Positions 1-12,400 of a stretch of 23,822 nt of DNA are shown here, piece by piece. The position numbers were made by a program, and so were the translations under genes. The notes under the pieces were generated by a model, which saw only the letters and a program-made list of their open reading frames with translations, did not search any database and was not told the DNA's origin. Origin of the DNA: Silene noctiflora (lineage: Eukaryota; Streptophyta; Magnoliopsida; Caryophyllales; Caryophyllaceae); the NCBI GenBank assembly GCA_009801015.1, contig VHZZ01003311.1, forward strand, positions 45,003 through 68,824, written 5' to 3'. Each line of letters starts with the position of its first letter. The first letter of the stretch is position 1.

Positions 1-140
1 CAATTATAACATGACAAGTGGACTAAATTGAAGGTGAAAGATCAAATTACTCATCAAATGCAATCCTAAAATAGAAAGTACAACAAATGACTGAGACACC
101 AAAAATGGAAAAGGACAACAAATGATCGGGACGGAGGGAG
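1..140. mobile_element. Stowaway-like MITE, right part only
   Basis: The sequence GGGACGGAGGGAG at 128-140 followed by TA at 141-142 is the right end of a Stowaway-type MITE, whose left end reads CTCCCTCCGTCC after TA. The left end falls outside the window, so the element's length is unknown. The assignment rests on the terminal motif only. Confidence 0.6.
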
Positions 141-142
141 TA

Positions 143-406
143 GATATTAATAAAGTGACGATTTAAATAATACCCTCCAAAATAAAATCTCTACATATAG
201 CGCGCAGTGGCACGGATCTATACTAGTTATTACATTACACAAATTTACTACACACGCGCGCTTCACTTTTCTCTTTGTTCTCCTTGATGACGTTTTTAAT
301 TAACTTCCGCACCTTCATCCTCTCCTCCCTCTTTTCCCCCCAATTACTTTAACCCTAACTTAATTCCCCTCTTCAAACCCTAATTCCCCTTAAAATTCAA
401 ATCACC
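143..406 (+). promoter_or_regulatory. UPF1 proximal promoter and 5' leader
   Basis: This stretch lies between the flanking MITE and the UPF1 ATG. It holds a CGCG-rich patch (ACGCGCGC, about 254-261), a TGACGT bZIP-type site at 288-293, a long CT-rich Y patch (about 318-340), and two CCCTAA motifs: AACCCTAA at 351-358 and a full telo-box AAACCCTAA at 375-383. Telo-boxes and Y patches are typical of plant housekeeping and translation-related genes. No clear TATA box is seen (only TATAG at 195-199 and TCTATAC near 218), which fits a broadly expressed gene. The start context CACCATGG is strong. The transcription start cannot be placed from sequence alone. Confidence 0.55.
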
Positions 407-3400
407 ATGGATTCACAATCAAGCAATCTCTTCGAAACGGCGTCGCAGCCGGACACAGGTGCCGACGCCTACACTTTCCTTGAATTCAACACTCAAGTCG
501 GTGTCCCCGACGATGCCGACGATTTCTCATCATATCCTCAGTTCAACGAGCTTTCTCAGCCGTCGATCCATGCCGTTACTCCGACGGCATCATCTCCTCC
601 CGCTGCCAACGCCGATACGTCTACGCCTGCAGCTTCATCGTCATCCGCCGTGTCCAGCGGCGGACGCTCGAAGGCGCGCGGTGGCGGGGCGGTTGTTGAA
701 TCGCTTGCAGCCGGGATGAGCGGGTTGAATTTTGATGATACTGTTGGGGATGAGATTGATGGTTTCGTGGACGAGTTCGGGAAAGGGGATTTTAAGGAGC
801 ATGCGTGTCGGTATTGCGGTGTTGCCAATCCGGCTTGTGTTGTTCGGTGTAATGTACCGTCTTGTCGAAAGTGGTTCTGTAATTCTCGCGGGAATACTTC
901 TGGCTCTCACATTGTCAATCACTTGGTTAGTTCATTTTATTTATTTATTTATTTTTAGCTGTGTTCTTTGGCGTTGTTTGTTTTTTTGAGCTAGTTTTAT
1001 TTGTTATCGATAGTTTGTTTTCGAATTGGGAGTTTGTATGGTTTGTAGAATTGTAGTACGTTGTGATTTTATGTCTTTGTGTTATTTGTACTGAATTTTT
1101 GTGTGTGGTGGATAGTATAGGAGTTAGTTACAGGCGAAAATAGATAGTTTTTGCCTGAACGTGTTGGAAATTTGGACGCTTGGCGTATTAGGGGTGTAAT
1201 TTGTGCTTCCCTGCTTCAAAGTGGTGAGTTGAAGATGCTGGTGACTGGCACGTCATGAAGCAAAATGGAAGAATGAATGTGATTTCTTCTATCTGAATAT
1301 GGAGAATCTTGTAATGAGTTTGGCATAAGCATTTGAATGATGAAAGAACCAATGACGGCTTCCATAGATTACACACATCTTTCTATATGTTGAAGAAGAG
1401 TAATATTGTTTCCTCGATATTTGAGAGTGGAGTTCGACCATGTATTGATATAATATTTTTAAGAAGTAATGGGTGTAATTTTTGACCCTGGTAATAGGTG
1501 ATTTTTTTGTATAGAATTGCAGCGATAGTTTAAAAAACAAGTCTTAGGGTATGTGATGTACTTGCCGAAACACTAGGTGCGCCTTATAGACAAGCCACAT
1601 AGCATAGCATGCGAAGTGCACTACTCCCTCCAAAAATTTGGAATTGTGACATTTGTTTTTGGCACAATGTTAGGTTTGTGAGAGGGAAGTGAGTCTTACT
1701 CAATAAAGTAGTGTCATTTTGCCCACAGAAAAATGATCAAAGTAGAAATATGGCAATATGGCAATTTCATGAATTGCGACATTTGTTTTTGGCACAATGT
1801 TAGGTTTGTGAGAGGGAAGTGAGTCTTACTCAATAAAGTAGTGTCATTTTGCCGACGAAAAATGATCAAAGTAGAAATGTGGTAATTTCATGAATATGTC
1901 ATATAAGGAAAATGTTGCAATTCCAAATAATTGGAGGGAGTATTATGCAATCTCAATATTATTTTCCTTATCGTTTGTTTATTATCTCCCTCTCTTTGTC
2001 ACATTATCACTAAAGTCTACTTCTATCTATGTTAATCCTCTTTGAGATCCAAATAAAGGAAATATTGCACGGAACTTTATCAAAAAATACACCTTTGTTT
2101 GTTAAAGTTGTACGCCTTTATCTATAACCACCAGCCTTGCACCTTGCGCTTTGTCGCCTCGTGCTTTGCGCTTTGTCGCCTTGGTACACCTAGCACCTTT
2201 AACTAATTATTTGGAGCCACTGGTGAGGCTTGAAGTAAAGAGGAGGAAGTATTATCCGAGAATCTTTTTAATGTTTTTGGTGTAATCATGTGAATTATAA
2301 TGGAAAGAACCAGATATGGCTTCGACGGTACAATGCAGAGAAATGCACGATTCCGAATCATAATGAAAATTTCGGAGCTGCATATCAAACATAAAGTGGA
2401 TTTTTACTGGAAATTTTGTGTTTGTTAGTTGTTCTTAATGAAACTGCGAAATGTTGAGCTATTGTAGGGTTTATGGTTGTGGACATTCTACTTTGTAGTC
2501 CTTCCATTTGTCATTGATAGATGCTTTGCGTTGGGTTGAATATTTGGAACTTTGATTGTCTACTACAGTATGACAGTTGTTGTCATGATCAAGTAAATTT
2601 CTGGTTGTGTGTATGACATTGTTTGTTGATGAACTGCTTTGTCAATGCAGTTAATTTTCTCTTGATGAAGCAGATTTATAGTATCTCTTCACGTCTTTTG
2701 ATTGTTTGCAAATCCCTTCCGAAAAGACTAATTTTTCGTTGTTATTTCACAGGTTCGAGCAAAGCATAAGGAAGTTTGTTTACACAAAGATAGTCCTTTA
2801 GGAGAAACAATTCTTGAATGTTACAACTGTGGGTGTCGTAATGTTTTCCTACTTGGATTTATTTCTGCTAAGACAGAAAGTGTAGTTGTTCTTCTTTGTC
2901 GGGAGCCTTGCTTGAGTGCTAATGCACTCAAGGACATGAATTGGGATTTGAGTCAATGGTGTCCCCTTATTGATGATCGCTGCTTTCTTCCGTGGCTTGT
3001 CAAGGTATAATTTAAGCTTGTCAGTTGTCATGATATCAATGTGATTTTCTTTTTAAATATTTATGGTACTTACATGTACATGTCCTAATCTATGTGCTGG
3101 TTCCTTGCTACAGGTCCCATCTGAACAGGAGCAACTGAGGGCCAGACAAATTAGTGCACAACTGATAAATAAGATAGAAGAACTGTGGAAAACAAATCCT
3201 GATGCATCTTTTGAGGATCTTGAGAAACCTGGTGTTGATGATGAACCACAGCCTGTTGCCATAAAATACGACGATGCTTATCAGGTTCCTGTTTTTATAT
3301 GCATTTAACTGCCTTGTAATCTGACAATTGCCCTTTTGTAATTTAAAGACATCTTGTTAGTTTGCGAATTGGTCATAATGTATGTAGAACACTGTTTGAC

Positions 3401-6400
3401 ATGACAGTTTTTTATGATATTCTGCATAAAATTGTGAAAGTTAGGAACAACCTTTTTTCTGAACGAGTATAATTTCGAAAAGTAGTGATGTGGAGGGATT
3501 TTTAGATTGGCATCTAGACTTTTATGTTCTATCTGCAAGCCTTTTATTTATTTTTATGCGTTTTGCAGTATCAAAATGTCTTTGCTCCACTTATCAAACT
3601 TGAAGCTGACTATGACAAGGTTAGTGATGCGCCATCTGCTGCTTATTTTTATGTCGTTGTTTCATACTTATCCAACTTCTATTGTATCATTTTCTACCAC
3701 CACCTGTGTGCCTGATCTCTCCCCTGCTAATTGTTTTCCTTGCTTCTGATGGATTTTATGCCCTTAATGGGTTGCAGATGATGAAAGAATCTCAAAGTAA
3801 GGACAATCTAACAGTTCGGTGGGATATTGGACTGAACAAGAAGCGTGTTGCGTATTTTGTTTTCCCCAAGGTTTTCCGATACTTTTATTTACCTCTCTTT
3901 CCTAGTTCATTAATGCTGGATTTTCATTTTTGTTAGTTTAGTTATTTTGTGGGTGTTATTTTTACTATGTACAATTCTGCAATTTGATAGGAGGATAATG
4001 AACTGCGTCTCGTTCCTGGTGATGAGTTGCGGCTACGCTATTCAGGAGATGCTGTTCATCCTGCTTGGCAGTCAGTTGGGCATGTGGTACTTGAGCTTAC
4101 TGAAATACTGCATTTTTTGTAGCTGTTTTTTTTCTTAATTAATAATCATTTTATGTTGGCTCATTATCGACTTGGACTCAATTCTTCGGCGTTTAGTCTA
4201 AATAAAGGTTATTTGATCGTGTGAGTATTCTTATGTGGTCGTTTTATTCCTACAGATAAAGTTAACAGCACAGGAGGAGGTTGCACTGGAGTTACGAGCA
4301 AGTCAGGTGTTTACGACTGATGATTCCCTGTTCTTTGGTTCCAGTTTTATAAATGGTGTTATTGTTTCCCTAAAGTTCGAATTTGGTTTTATAGGGAGTT
4401 CCAGTAGATATAAATCATGGTTTCAGTGTTGATTTTGTCTGGAAGAGTACAAGCTTTGATCGCATGCAGAGTGCAATGAAAACTTTTGCAGTGGATGAGA
4501 CTAGTGTTAGTGGGTAGGTTGCCTTATTCCAGTTCCTGTTTTTCATTTAGCTGATCTGTTCGAGCTTTTGGTTTTTTATTGTGGTGCTTTAAGGATGTCA
4601 GTAATTATTAATGTATGGAGGTGGGTTTAACCGAACAGGGACACCGAGCTTGTTGTGTAGATCGTACTTGCAAATCTTTGACACTAACTCTATCATCACG
4701 TTCTATAGCAGATCATGTCATTGCGCCTGCATTTGGCTTGTCAATATTGTGGCAGTTTTTTTTATTTTTTATTTTTTTTACATGGGAGTCTTTGGTTGTT
4801 ATGATGGATTGATGGAAAATTATCATCTGGATTTGGATTTGCAACCAAATATTCACTGTTTTTTAGGTTGTCTTTTTCCTATCTCGGTTCTCAGAATTTG
4901 ATCATGTAATTTTAATACAGATATATTTACCACCATTTGTTGGGCCATGAAGTTGAAATGCAGCTGGTACGAAATACTTTGCCACGTAGATTTGGTGCTC
5001 CAGGCCTTCCAGAACTTAATGCTTCACAGGTATACTTTATGCTCTTTTATGTTAGTTGATGAACTGTATCTTCCCTTCTTTCTTTTTGGGCTTGCTATAC
5101 ATTACCTTTGATATATTGTTTTTTTTTTCCTGAGCTTTTTACATAGTTGAAGATTCTTGTACCTGTTTCGTAGAGGGCATGTTTTATTTACTATTAAGAA
5201 TGAAATTATGCAAATCAAACTTCTTTCATGCTATTTATTTGTTGTTGTTGTTTCTTGTCTAACTCTGATGTTTCATGTAACTTAATTGTAGGTTTTTGCA
5301 GTAAAGAGCGTCCTCCAAAAGCCCATAAGTTTGATTCAAGGTCCCCCTGGCACAGGCAAAACTGTTACTTCTGCTGCAATCGTTTATCACATGGCTAAAC
5401 AAGGACAAGGGCAGGTATATTTTAGGGCACAATGCCTGTCCTTCATGGTGATGTTGTATTATTTACACTCATGTGAATTGTGGTGTTTTTTAAGGTTTTG
5501 GTCTGTGCGCCAAGTAATGTGGCTGTAGATCAACTGGCTGAAAAGATAAGTGCCACTGGCTTAAAGGTAATTCATCTTGCAGTCCTACTTCAAAGTTTAA
5601 ATAGCCAAGCAGGAGTTCTTAAATAAAAGTTTTGATGATTTGATTTGTTCTGTGTGCCATCCTATCCACATTACGGAAAATACTTCTCAAAAGTATTTGC
5701 CGATAATTGGTTTGCTTTTATTTGCAAGCTTGACATGCATCTAGGTGCAATATTTGTTTGATAGAAGTATTTGCTGCGATGTCAAATGTCAATGTATCTA
5801 TTCTATTTCATAGGCATTTATGAACCAGTTTCAAGTATCTTGCTCTACATAGCACATAATTACATGTCGTGCATATAATAAGATTTGCTTATTGAGCATA
5901 TAATAAGATTTGCTTATTGAGCATATAATAAGATTCATTTGCTTTATTATTCTGATTAGGTAGTGAGGCTCTGTGCTAAGTCAAGGGAGGCTGTTAGTTC
6001 CCCTGTTGAGCATCTGACACTTCATTATCAGGTTTGTCCACTCATGTATCTAGAAAGCTTAATCTCACTCTCCTTTTGTATGTGGGTTTATCTCCTTGGC
6101 AAAGTGTTAAACCTGGTTTTATTTAAGGTCGTATTATTGGCTGTTGCAACCTCGCTAAATGCAGTCAATATTGCTTCATTACGCGGTAAAATGCGCACAT
6201 GTGGATCTTCCAAACCATTACAAAATGGTCGCTTTTTGGGCCGTGGTCTTGATTTAATATGATGCTCCTAGGTGCTGTTTTGTACATGGGCGTTACCCCC
6301 TTAGTGTCTCTTAATCGATATCCTTTAGTGAAATAAAGTGTGATTCTGTTTCGTTTTAAATTTATGGTTTATCTGTAGGTCCGGCACCTTGACACTTCTG

Positions 6401-9400
6401 AGAAGAGTGAACTGCACAAACTGCAACAACTGAAGGATGAACAAGGTGGACTTTTGCTCACTTCTGTAGAAACAAAGTTCCTTTCGATATATGAATAGAG
6501 TGTCTGTGCATTTGCTCTTTTACCTGTTGGCTCCACTGAAGTTTATAGTCTATAATTTCCCCTTTTGTACATGGGCGTTACCTCTCAGATCTGAGGCTCA
6601 AGTGTTGGGTATTTCTGGTGTACTACTGAAGCCGTAGTGCAGAGGTTAAAGAATGTCATTTCTTTGGTTGTAATAGGAGTAGAGATTATGCTGTTAACCT
6701 TGAACAAAATACTGCCTCCATCAGAAATTTTGTAGTCACTGTACGACTTTGGTGGTCTACCGATGCCCTAAACTCCTAATCATTAATTTTCCAAACATAC
6801 TTGAGAGATATGATGTTTAATAGTCCCTCCTTTTCTTTAACTTCTTCCACTTTTTCTTTTTGGTCCATTCCTCCATTTATTTTATTTCTGCCACTTTTTC
6901 TTTTGGTTCATTTCTTTGATTTCGTCCACTTTCTCTTTTTGGTAATGTGCCACTTTTGAAATTTGAAGTTGAAGAAACCAAAGCAATAAAGGGAGTATAT
7001 ATAAACAACTTTTTTCAGATTACTATTTTGCAAAAGCTGTACTCATCATAGATTGTGAAAAAATCAGTCAGTTGACATTGTTTCACCACCAAAGTCAAAT
7101 GGGGACAAAATAAACGGGATGTAGAGAGTAGTTCTTAGTTTTCTCGTCCTTTCTTCTTATAGTGTTGTGGAACTGAAGGTCTGCATCTTATTTTTTCAGG
7201 AGAATTATCAAGTAGTGATGAGAAAAAGTACAAAGCTTTGAAGCGAGCAACAGAGCGGGAGATAGCTCAGAGTGCTGATGTCATATGTTGTACTTGCGTC
7301 GGAGCTGGTGATCCCCGCCTTGCTAACTTTAGGTTCCGGCAGGTATGGGTGTATTCACCGTGAGTTTCATCTTAAGAATGTTTGCCCAACATATTAATTT
7401 GTTCCTGATATTAGGTACTTATTGATGAGTCTACTCAAGCTACAGAACCCGAGTGTCTTATTCCACTGGTGCTTGGAGTTAAGCAGGTGAGCAAGTAATT
7501 CAGCATTTTGCAAATAAAATAAAGAGCACCGGTCACATGTCTAATGTTTTCTTTTGTATTGATTCACCATATTTCCGTTTTGGGATGTCCCACTATATCT
7601 ACTACGCTTCTATTTTGGGTAAACTGGTGATAAAAAATCCTTTAAAGACACCGATGAATGTGGGTTTGATTTGTCTTCTCAAATTTCTCTCTTCCTAAAC
7701 TTACACAAAAAGCAAATTTAGTAAACCCACTGGGATGTTGGGGATTTTCGAGCTAATCTTGCATACCTGCAACTTCCCATACATTTGTTGTTATTGTTGT
7801 TCAGGCTTTGAATACTAGTTATTTTTTTCAGGCTGTTCTTGTCGGTGACCACTGTCAACTTGGTCCTGTAATAATGTGCAAGAAGGCTGCTCGAGCTGGA
7901 TTGGCGCAATCTCTTTTTGAACGTCTCGTCTTACTTGGCGTGAAACCTATTAGATTGCAGGTGTGACTAACAGGCTGACAGCTGCTCTATTGATGCTTTT
8001 TTATTATATCTGCCTTATTATTTAGTGTTGCTGTTTACTACTTTGTACTTCAATATAATTCAGCTGATGGTGAGTGTAGCCTGAAATAACAATACTTCAT
8101 TACTGGTGATTTGGTGTTAATAATGGTGTAAGTTGCGGGTATGGATGCTGTAGAAGTCAAGGTCATTTCAAATGGGAAGGTTATCCTTGTTCTGATTTTT
8201 TTTTCCGTTGTTGAAGATCTGTCATAAAAAATGATGACATGGATAGAGATATGCCACAAACTCAAAGCAAGCTACTTGAAGTGGAAGAGTCAAAGACTAT
8301 CAATGGTCCGATCTAGGTTGAAGGGAAATTCTATCACACAACAAATAGACCTGCAATGTGTGTTAGGAGCTTGAAACAATGTCATGTTTATAAGATGGAA
8401 CATGTAGAGATGCTCTTACATTGCATTGATGGTCTTAAAAGAAAGGATTATAAAGTATGAGTTGCATTTAGTGATGATAAAGAAGATACGAGGGCAATTT
8501 GCCTAAATTTGATCTGACCATATGAGACGTAGAGCAAGTGATAACCTATGTGTCTGCTCAGGTTTGAAGAAAATATGGTATTGGATATGTGGAGCAGCGG
8601 AGGCAGATAACCTATGTGAATAATTTGGCTGGATTTTATATTATATTATTTTCCATTTGTTTTGAAAATTCTCTCTTTTGCTTCTCCTATTTGTTATCTT
8701 TCCAAGGTTCCCTCATGTTATCTTGTTTTACCCCTTCATGTTGATGTTCTATCATTACTTCTGTGACGGTTCATGTTAGCTCACCCCCAATCTTTTCGGG
8801 ACTTAGGTTTTGTTGCGTTCTCTGTTGGTGGTGGTGAGATACGTATGATCATGATTTTGTTACTATTTGTGCGTATTGATGCATACTATGCCTGGGTTCA
8901 AAGCTCCTAGTATTTTTAACTAGAAGCAGAATGTGAATTGTTCTGATTGATCTTCAGGTTCAATATCGTATGCATCCAGCACTATCAGAATTTCCGTCCA
9001 ACAACTTTTATGAAGGGACACTTCAGAATGGCGTCACAATTAATGAGAGGCAAACAACGGGCATTGATTTCCCATGGCCCGTTCCAAACCGCCCCATGTT
9101 CTTTTATGTCCAGGTATATAATTTGTATATGTGAAATTTTGCTTTGGTGATTCTAGATTTGTAGTTGAAGCAGACATGATGAAGAGCATATTATTTACTG
9201 TGTTATGTGTAATTTGATAATATTATTATAGAAATTTAAAAACGACATAATGGACCTGGGCCATGTTTATAGCAGTATAGGATGGTGTGAGATGTGACAA
9301 ATGACATTGTATTGAACTTGGAACTTCACCCTTACATCCCCATTCCGGAATGTCTAGTATCTCCTAAAAATCTACAATCACAGCTTTTGATCTCAGTTCC

Positions 9401-12400
9401 CACACCTTGGTTTCTTGTATACTCAAAACACACTGCTGTTTCCCCAAGATGAGACCATTAATGTTTCATCTTTTATCTCAGCAATTTAATATGATATAAA
9501 ATGATGCTTGCTTATACTGTGGAAGTTTTTGCCACCCACCTTATTTGCTACGTTGTACAATTTTGCTGTCTTTGAGTTCATGTTTTGCCCGTTAGTTATT
9601 TAACTATAGTTTATCAGAGCTTATAGAATATCTGAAAAGTATATTATGTGCACTCTAAAGAAACTAGTAGACATTGTTTTGTTGCACATATGTCTGTCAA
9701 ATTATAGTAAAGGTTAGAATACTTAACCCAAAAGTCAATTACTTGGTTACATAAAGAATGAGGACATGAGGTGCTATACATATTTATGTGCTCTGTGTAT
9801 CAACTTTATGGGGAGTGTTTTGCAGATGGGGCAAGAAGAGATTAGCGCTAGCGGAACGTCCTATCTTAATCGTACGGAGGCTGCAAATGTTGAGAAAATA
9901 GTGACTACCTTCTTAAGAAGTGGAGTAGTTCCTAGTCAGGTAAATTTTAGTTTCTTGTCGATCCATTAGGGTGTTTTTCCACCTTACCCTACATCACAAT
10001 GATGGTGACCCTTTCTTTGGAGCCAGATATTCTAACTACTTGTGTTATTGGATATGCTATAGATTGGGGTAATAACACCGTATGAGGGCCAGCGGGCATA
10101 TATTGTGAACTATATGTCAAGGAATGGTGCTCTCAGACAGCAACTTTACAAGGAAATCGAGGTAATATATCATACAGTTTTATCTTCCTTCGTTTGCTAT
10201 AGGAGATTTTTATTTTTATCTTTGATCTTATGTATAGGTGGCAAGTGTTGATTCATTCCAAGGAAGAGAAAAGGATTACATTATTTTATCCTGTGTCAGG
10301 AGTAATGAACATCAGGTTGGTCTGTTGTTTTTGGGTTGCTGGCATATTTTTCCGAAAACTTCTGTGTAGCTGCTGTATACAGTTTTCCGTGCAATACTTT
10401 TTAGGCACTGTAATGTGATTCATTAAAGTTGATATGTTTCCTGTGCAAGTGTGCAATACTTCTGGAAAGTTGATATGTTTTTTCTATAAGATAAGAAAAT
10501 TTTGTAGTCTCCTGCTTATTAGGTAGTACATAACTAGCCGAACATCATTTTCTTGCAAATTTTTAGAATGAATTGGTGATTCATTGGAACTCTTATACTA
10601 CCTCCAATCCATTCCAAATTACCCATTTTCCATTTTTGGTAAATCCATTCCAAACTACCCATTCCATTTTTAGTAATAAAATGCTCTCGCATGCAATATT
10701 TTATTGTTACGCCTTTCTCTTTCGTACTTATTCCACTACAAACTCTTAGAATATTTTATATTTTTCTTAATCTTTGTGCAAAAGGTGGATGGTTAATTTG
10801 AAATGGATTGTAGGGAGTAGCTTTTATTAAATTCACTGGATGAACTCTATGATTTAGCAAGTAGTTCTGTACTTCTGTGGGAGTGGGCGTCTATAGAAGC
10901 TTTACTAGATTCATTTCTGCTAAAATTTGAAATGGATGGAGTCTAAGGTGGTACATTCAGGAAACAAAGTTGCTACTAAAGAACTGGATTGCGTCTCTTT
11001 ATCTCAAGTTCACTTAAGCGGGGACATCCGTCTCTTATCCTTTGAACCTTGCCTTTTTATTGTTGGAGCTGTAGTGTTAGCTATTGCAGTATTTCCTGAT
11101 TTCTTGATATAATATTTGTTTAGGGCATCGGATTCCTCAATGATCCTCGTCGGCTCAATGTGGCTTTGACAAGAGCTCGTTATGGGATTGTCATCTTAGG
11201 GAATCCCAAAGTTTTGAGCAAGCAACCACTCTGGAATGGTTTACTCACACACTACAAGGTATGTTTCTACCTGTTATTTTTTTGTGCATGACGTTCTTTT
11301 ATAATCTTAAAAAGGATACCCTTTGAGGTAAACAGATATTGACATACGATGAGTAGTTGAAACTTGAACTCTTCTCGTTTCCAGTTTTGTTGTAATCATA
11401 TACTTCCTCCGATCCAATCCAAACTAATTTGAAAGTCAATATCGCAAAATTTTGACACTGATTTTTGTACAAATCTTCTGAAAATAAAATAAAATCCGAC
11501 ATTAACATATTTAGATTTGTAATACAAATATCTTTCGCAAAATTATATTATTAACAAAAGAAAATAATATGTAAATGGATAAAAATGAGGTGAAAGTGTT
11601 CCCTTGGAGACCGTAAAAAGTCGTATGGGTAGTTTGGTTTGGAGTTAGTAATATATATTCTGTTGTCGGATGCCATGGTGTGGTCTTGTTATAAATAAGG
11701 TTGTCTTTTTTTTTTTTTTTTTCCTTTTTTTAAATAAGCTTGTTATATATTTACTAATATTTTACTTTCTGCACGGATGTTGTGAAGGATCATGAGTGCC
11801 TGGTGGAAGGACCTCTCAGTAACTTGAAGCAAAGTATGGTTCAATTTCAAAAACCAAAGAAGGTACTGTGATGATAAGTTTTGTTTTTCATAAGTGGTGG
11901 TGTAGACTGTAGACTGTAGAGGAGGAAATTAGTTTCTGATGAACTATATTGTGGAGTCTTTTCATGTCAGTATGTTTCTAACAGTTGTAGCTCTATCATG
12001 ACTCAGATCTACAACGATCGTCGACTATTTTATGGTGCAGCCGCTGGCATACCCAATAATGATTTTGCACCAATTTCAGCAAGCGGTGCAAATGCTGATA
12101 GAAGAAGTGGTCGTGCTCGAGGTATCATCAATCTGTTATTATGCACCGTTCTTGTAGACAACTTCCACTCTAGTTTCTATGTTTGATTGTTACAATTGTC
12201 ATTCTTACATTTCAAAATATTCACTTGTCTCTTTAGTATCTCCCAAAATATATACATACAACAACCAAGCCTTTGTCCCAACATGGTTTGGGGTCAGCTA
12301 ACCTGCATCATCTTCCAAATCCATTTAGGCTTGAATCCACCAATGCATTTAAGAGTAAACAAACAAGTGCATTGTAAAAAATAAAGCTAAAGTAAGAAAA

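Larger units (their letters stand above)
407..3284 (+). other. UPF1: UPF1 N-terminal tail and CH domain (exons 1-3)
   Basis: Exon 1 encodes a low-complexity acidic, Ser/Pro/Ala-rich tail (residues 1 to ~125) with SQ or TQ at DSQSS, ASQPD, NTQVG and LSQPS. The Cys/His-rich domain begins at EHACRYCG (C134, C137) and continues through exons 2 and 3, with the pairs CYNCGC and [13 protein letters not shown] residues known from the family. This domain binds three zinc ions in characterised UPF1 proteins, docks UPF2 and restrains the helicase. Exon 3 ends in the linker DDEPQPV...DAYQ, which leads to the helicase. The tail is the part that differs most from Arabidopsis; the CH domain is nearly identical. 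Confidence 0.9.
5292..7960 (+). other. UPF1: UPF1 RecA1 domain (exons 10-16)
   Basis: Residues 488-713 form the first RecA-like domain of this superfamily 1 helicase. Walker A GPPGTGKT (504-511) is in exon 10, motif Ia/Ib [14 protein letters not shown] in exon 11, and the Walker B variant VLIDEST in exon 15. Motif [15 protein letters not shown] is in exon 16. The Lys of Walker A and the Asp-Glu of DEST needed for ATP hydrolysis are both present. Exons 13 and 14 share the codon of Gly-599 (G at 6445, GA at 7200-7201). Introns 10 (80 nt) and 14 (72 nt) are short. Confidence 0.92.
8958..11862 (+). other. UPF1: UPF1 RecA2 domain (exons 17-22)
   Basis: Residues 714-932 form the second RecA-like domain. 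Exon 17 opens with motif IV QYRMHP, exon 19 holds [10 protein letters not shown], exon 20 motif [12 protein letters not shown], and exon 21 motif [12 protein letters not shown] with the arginine finger. Exon 22 ([10 protein letters not shown]) closes the domain. Its acceptor is TGTGAAG, an AAG rather than the usual CAG/TAG, but the reading frame and similarity support it. Confidence 0.92.

Noticed and set aside
407..958. UPF1 exon 1 ending at the in-frame stop at 958
   Set aside because: After NHL the frame turns into FYLFIYF-type sequence. A GT donor at 926 joined to 2753 restores the conserved [11 protein letters not shown] continuation.
5871..5936. CRISPR-like array
   Set aside because: The units are directly adjacent with no spacers, and this is a plant intron.
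7766..7831. A further LINE tail in intron 15
   Set aside because: The TTGTTGTTATTGTTGTT run has no LINE-like sequence upstream, so it is probably a simple repeat or a pyrimidine tract.
11998..12186. Separate small ORF starting MTQIYNDRR
   Set aside because: This is UPF1 exon 23 read through its acceptor (CTCAG at 12006) and donor (12122).
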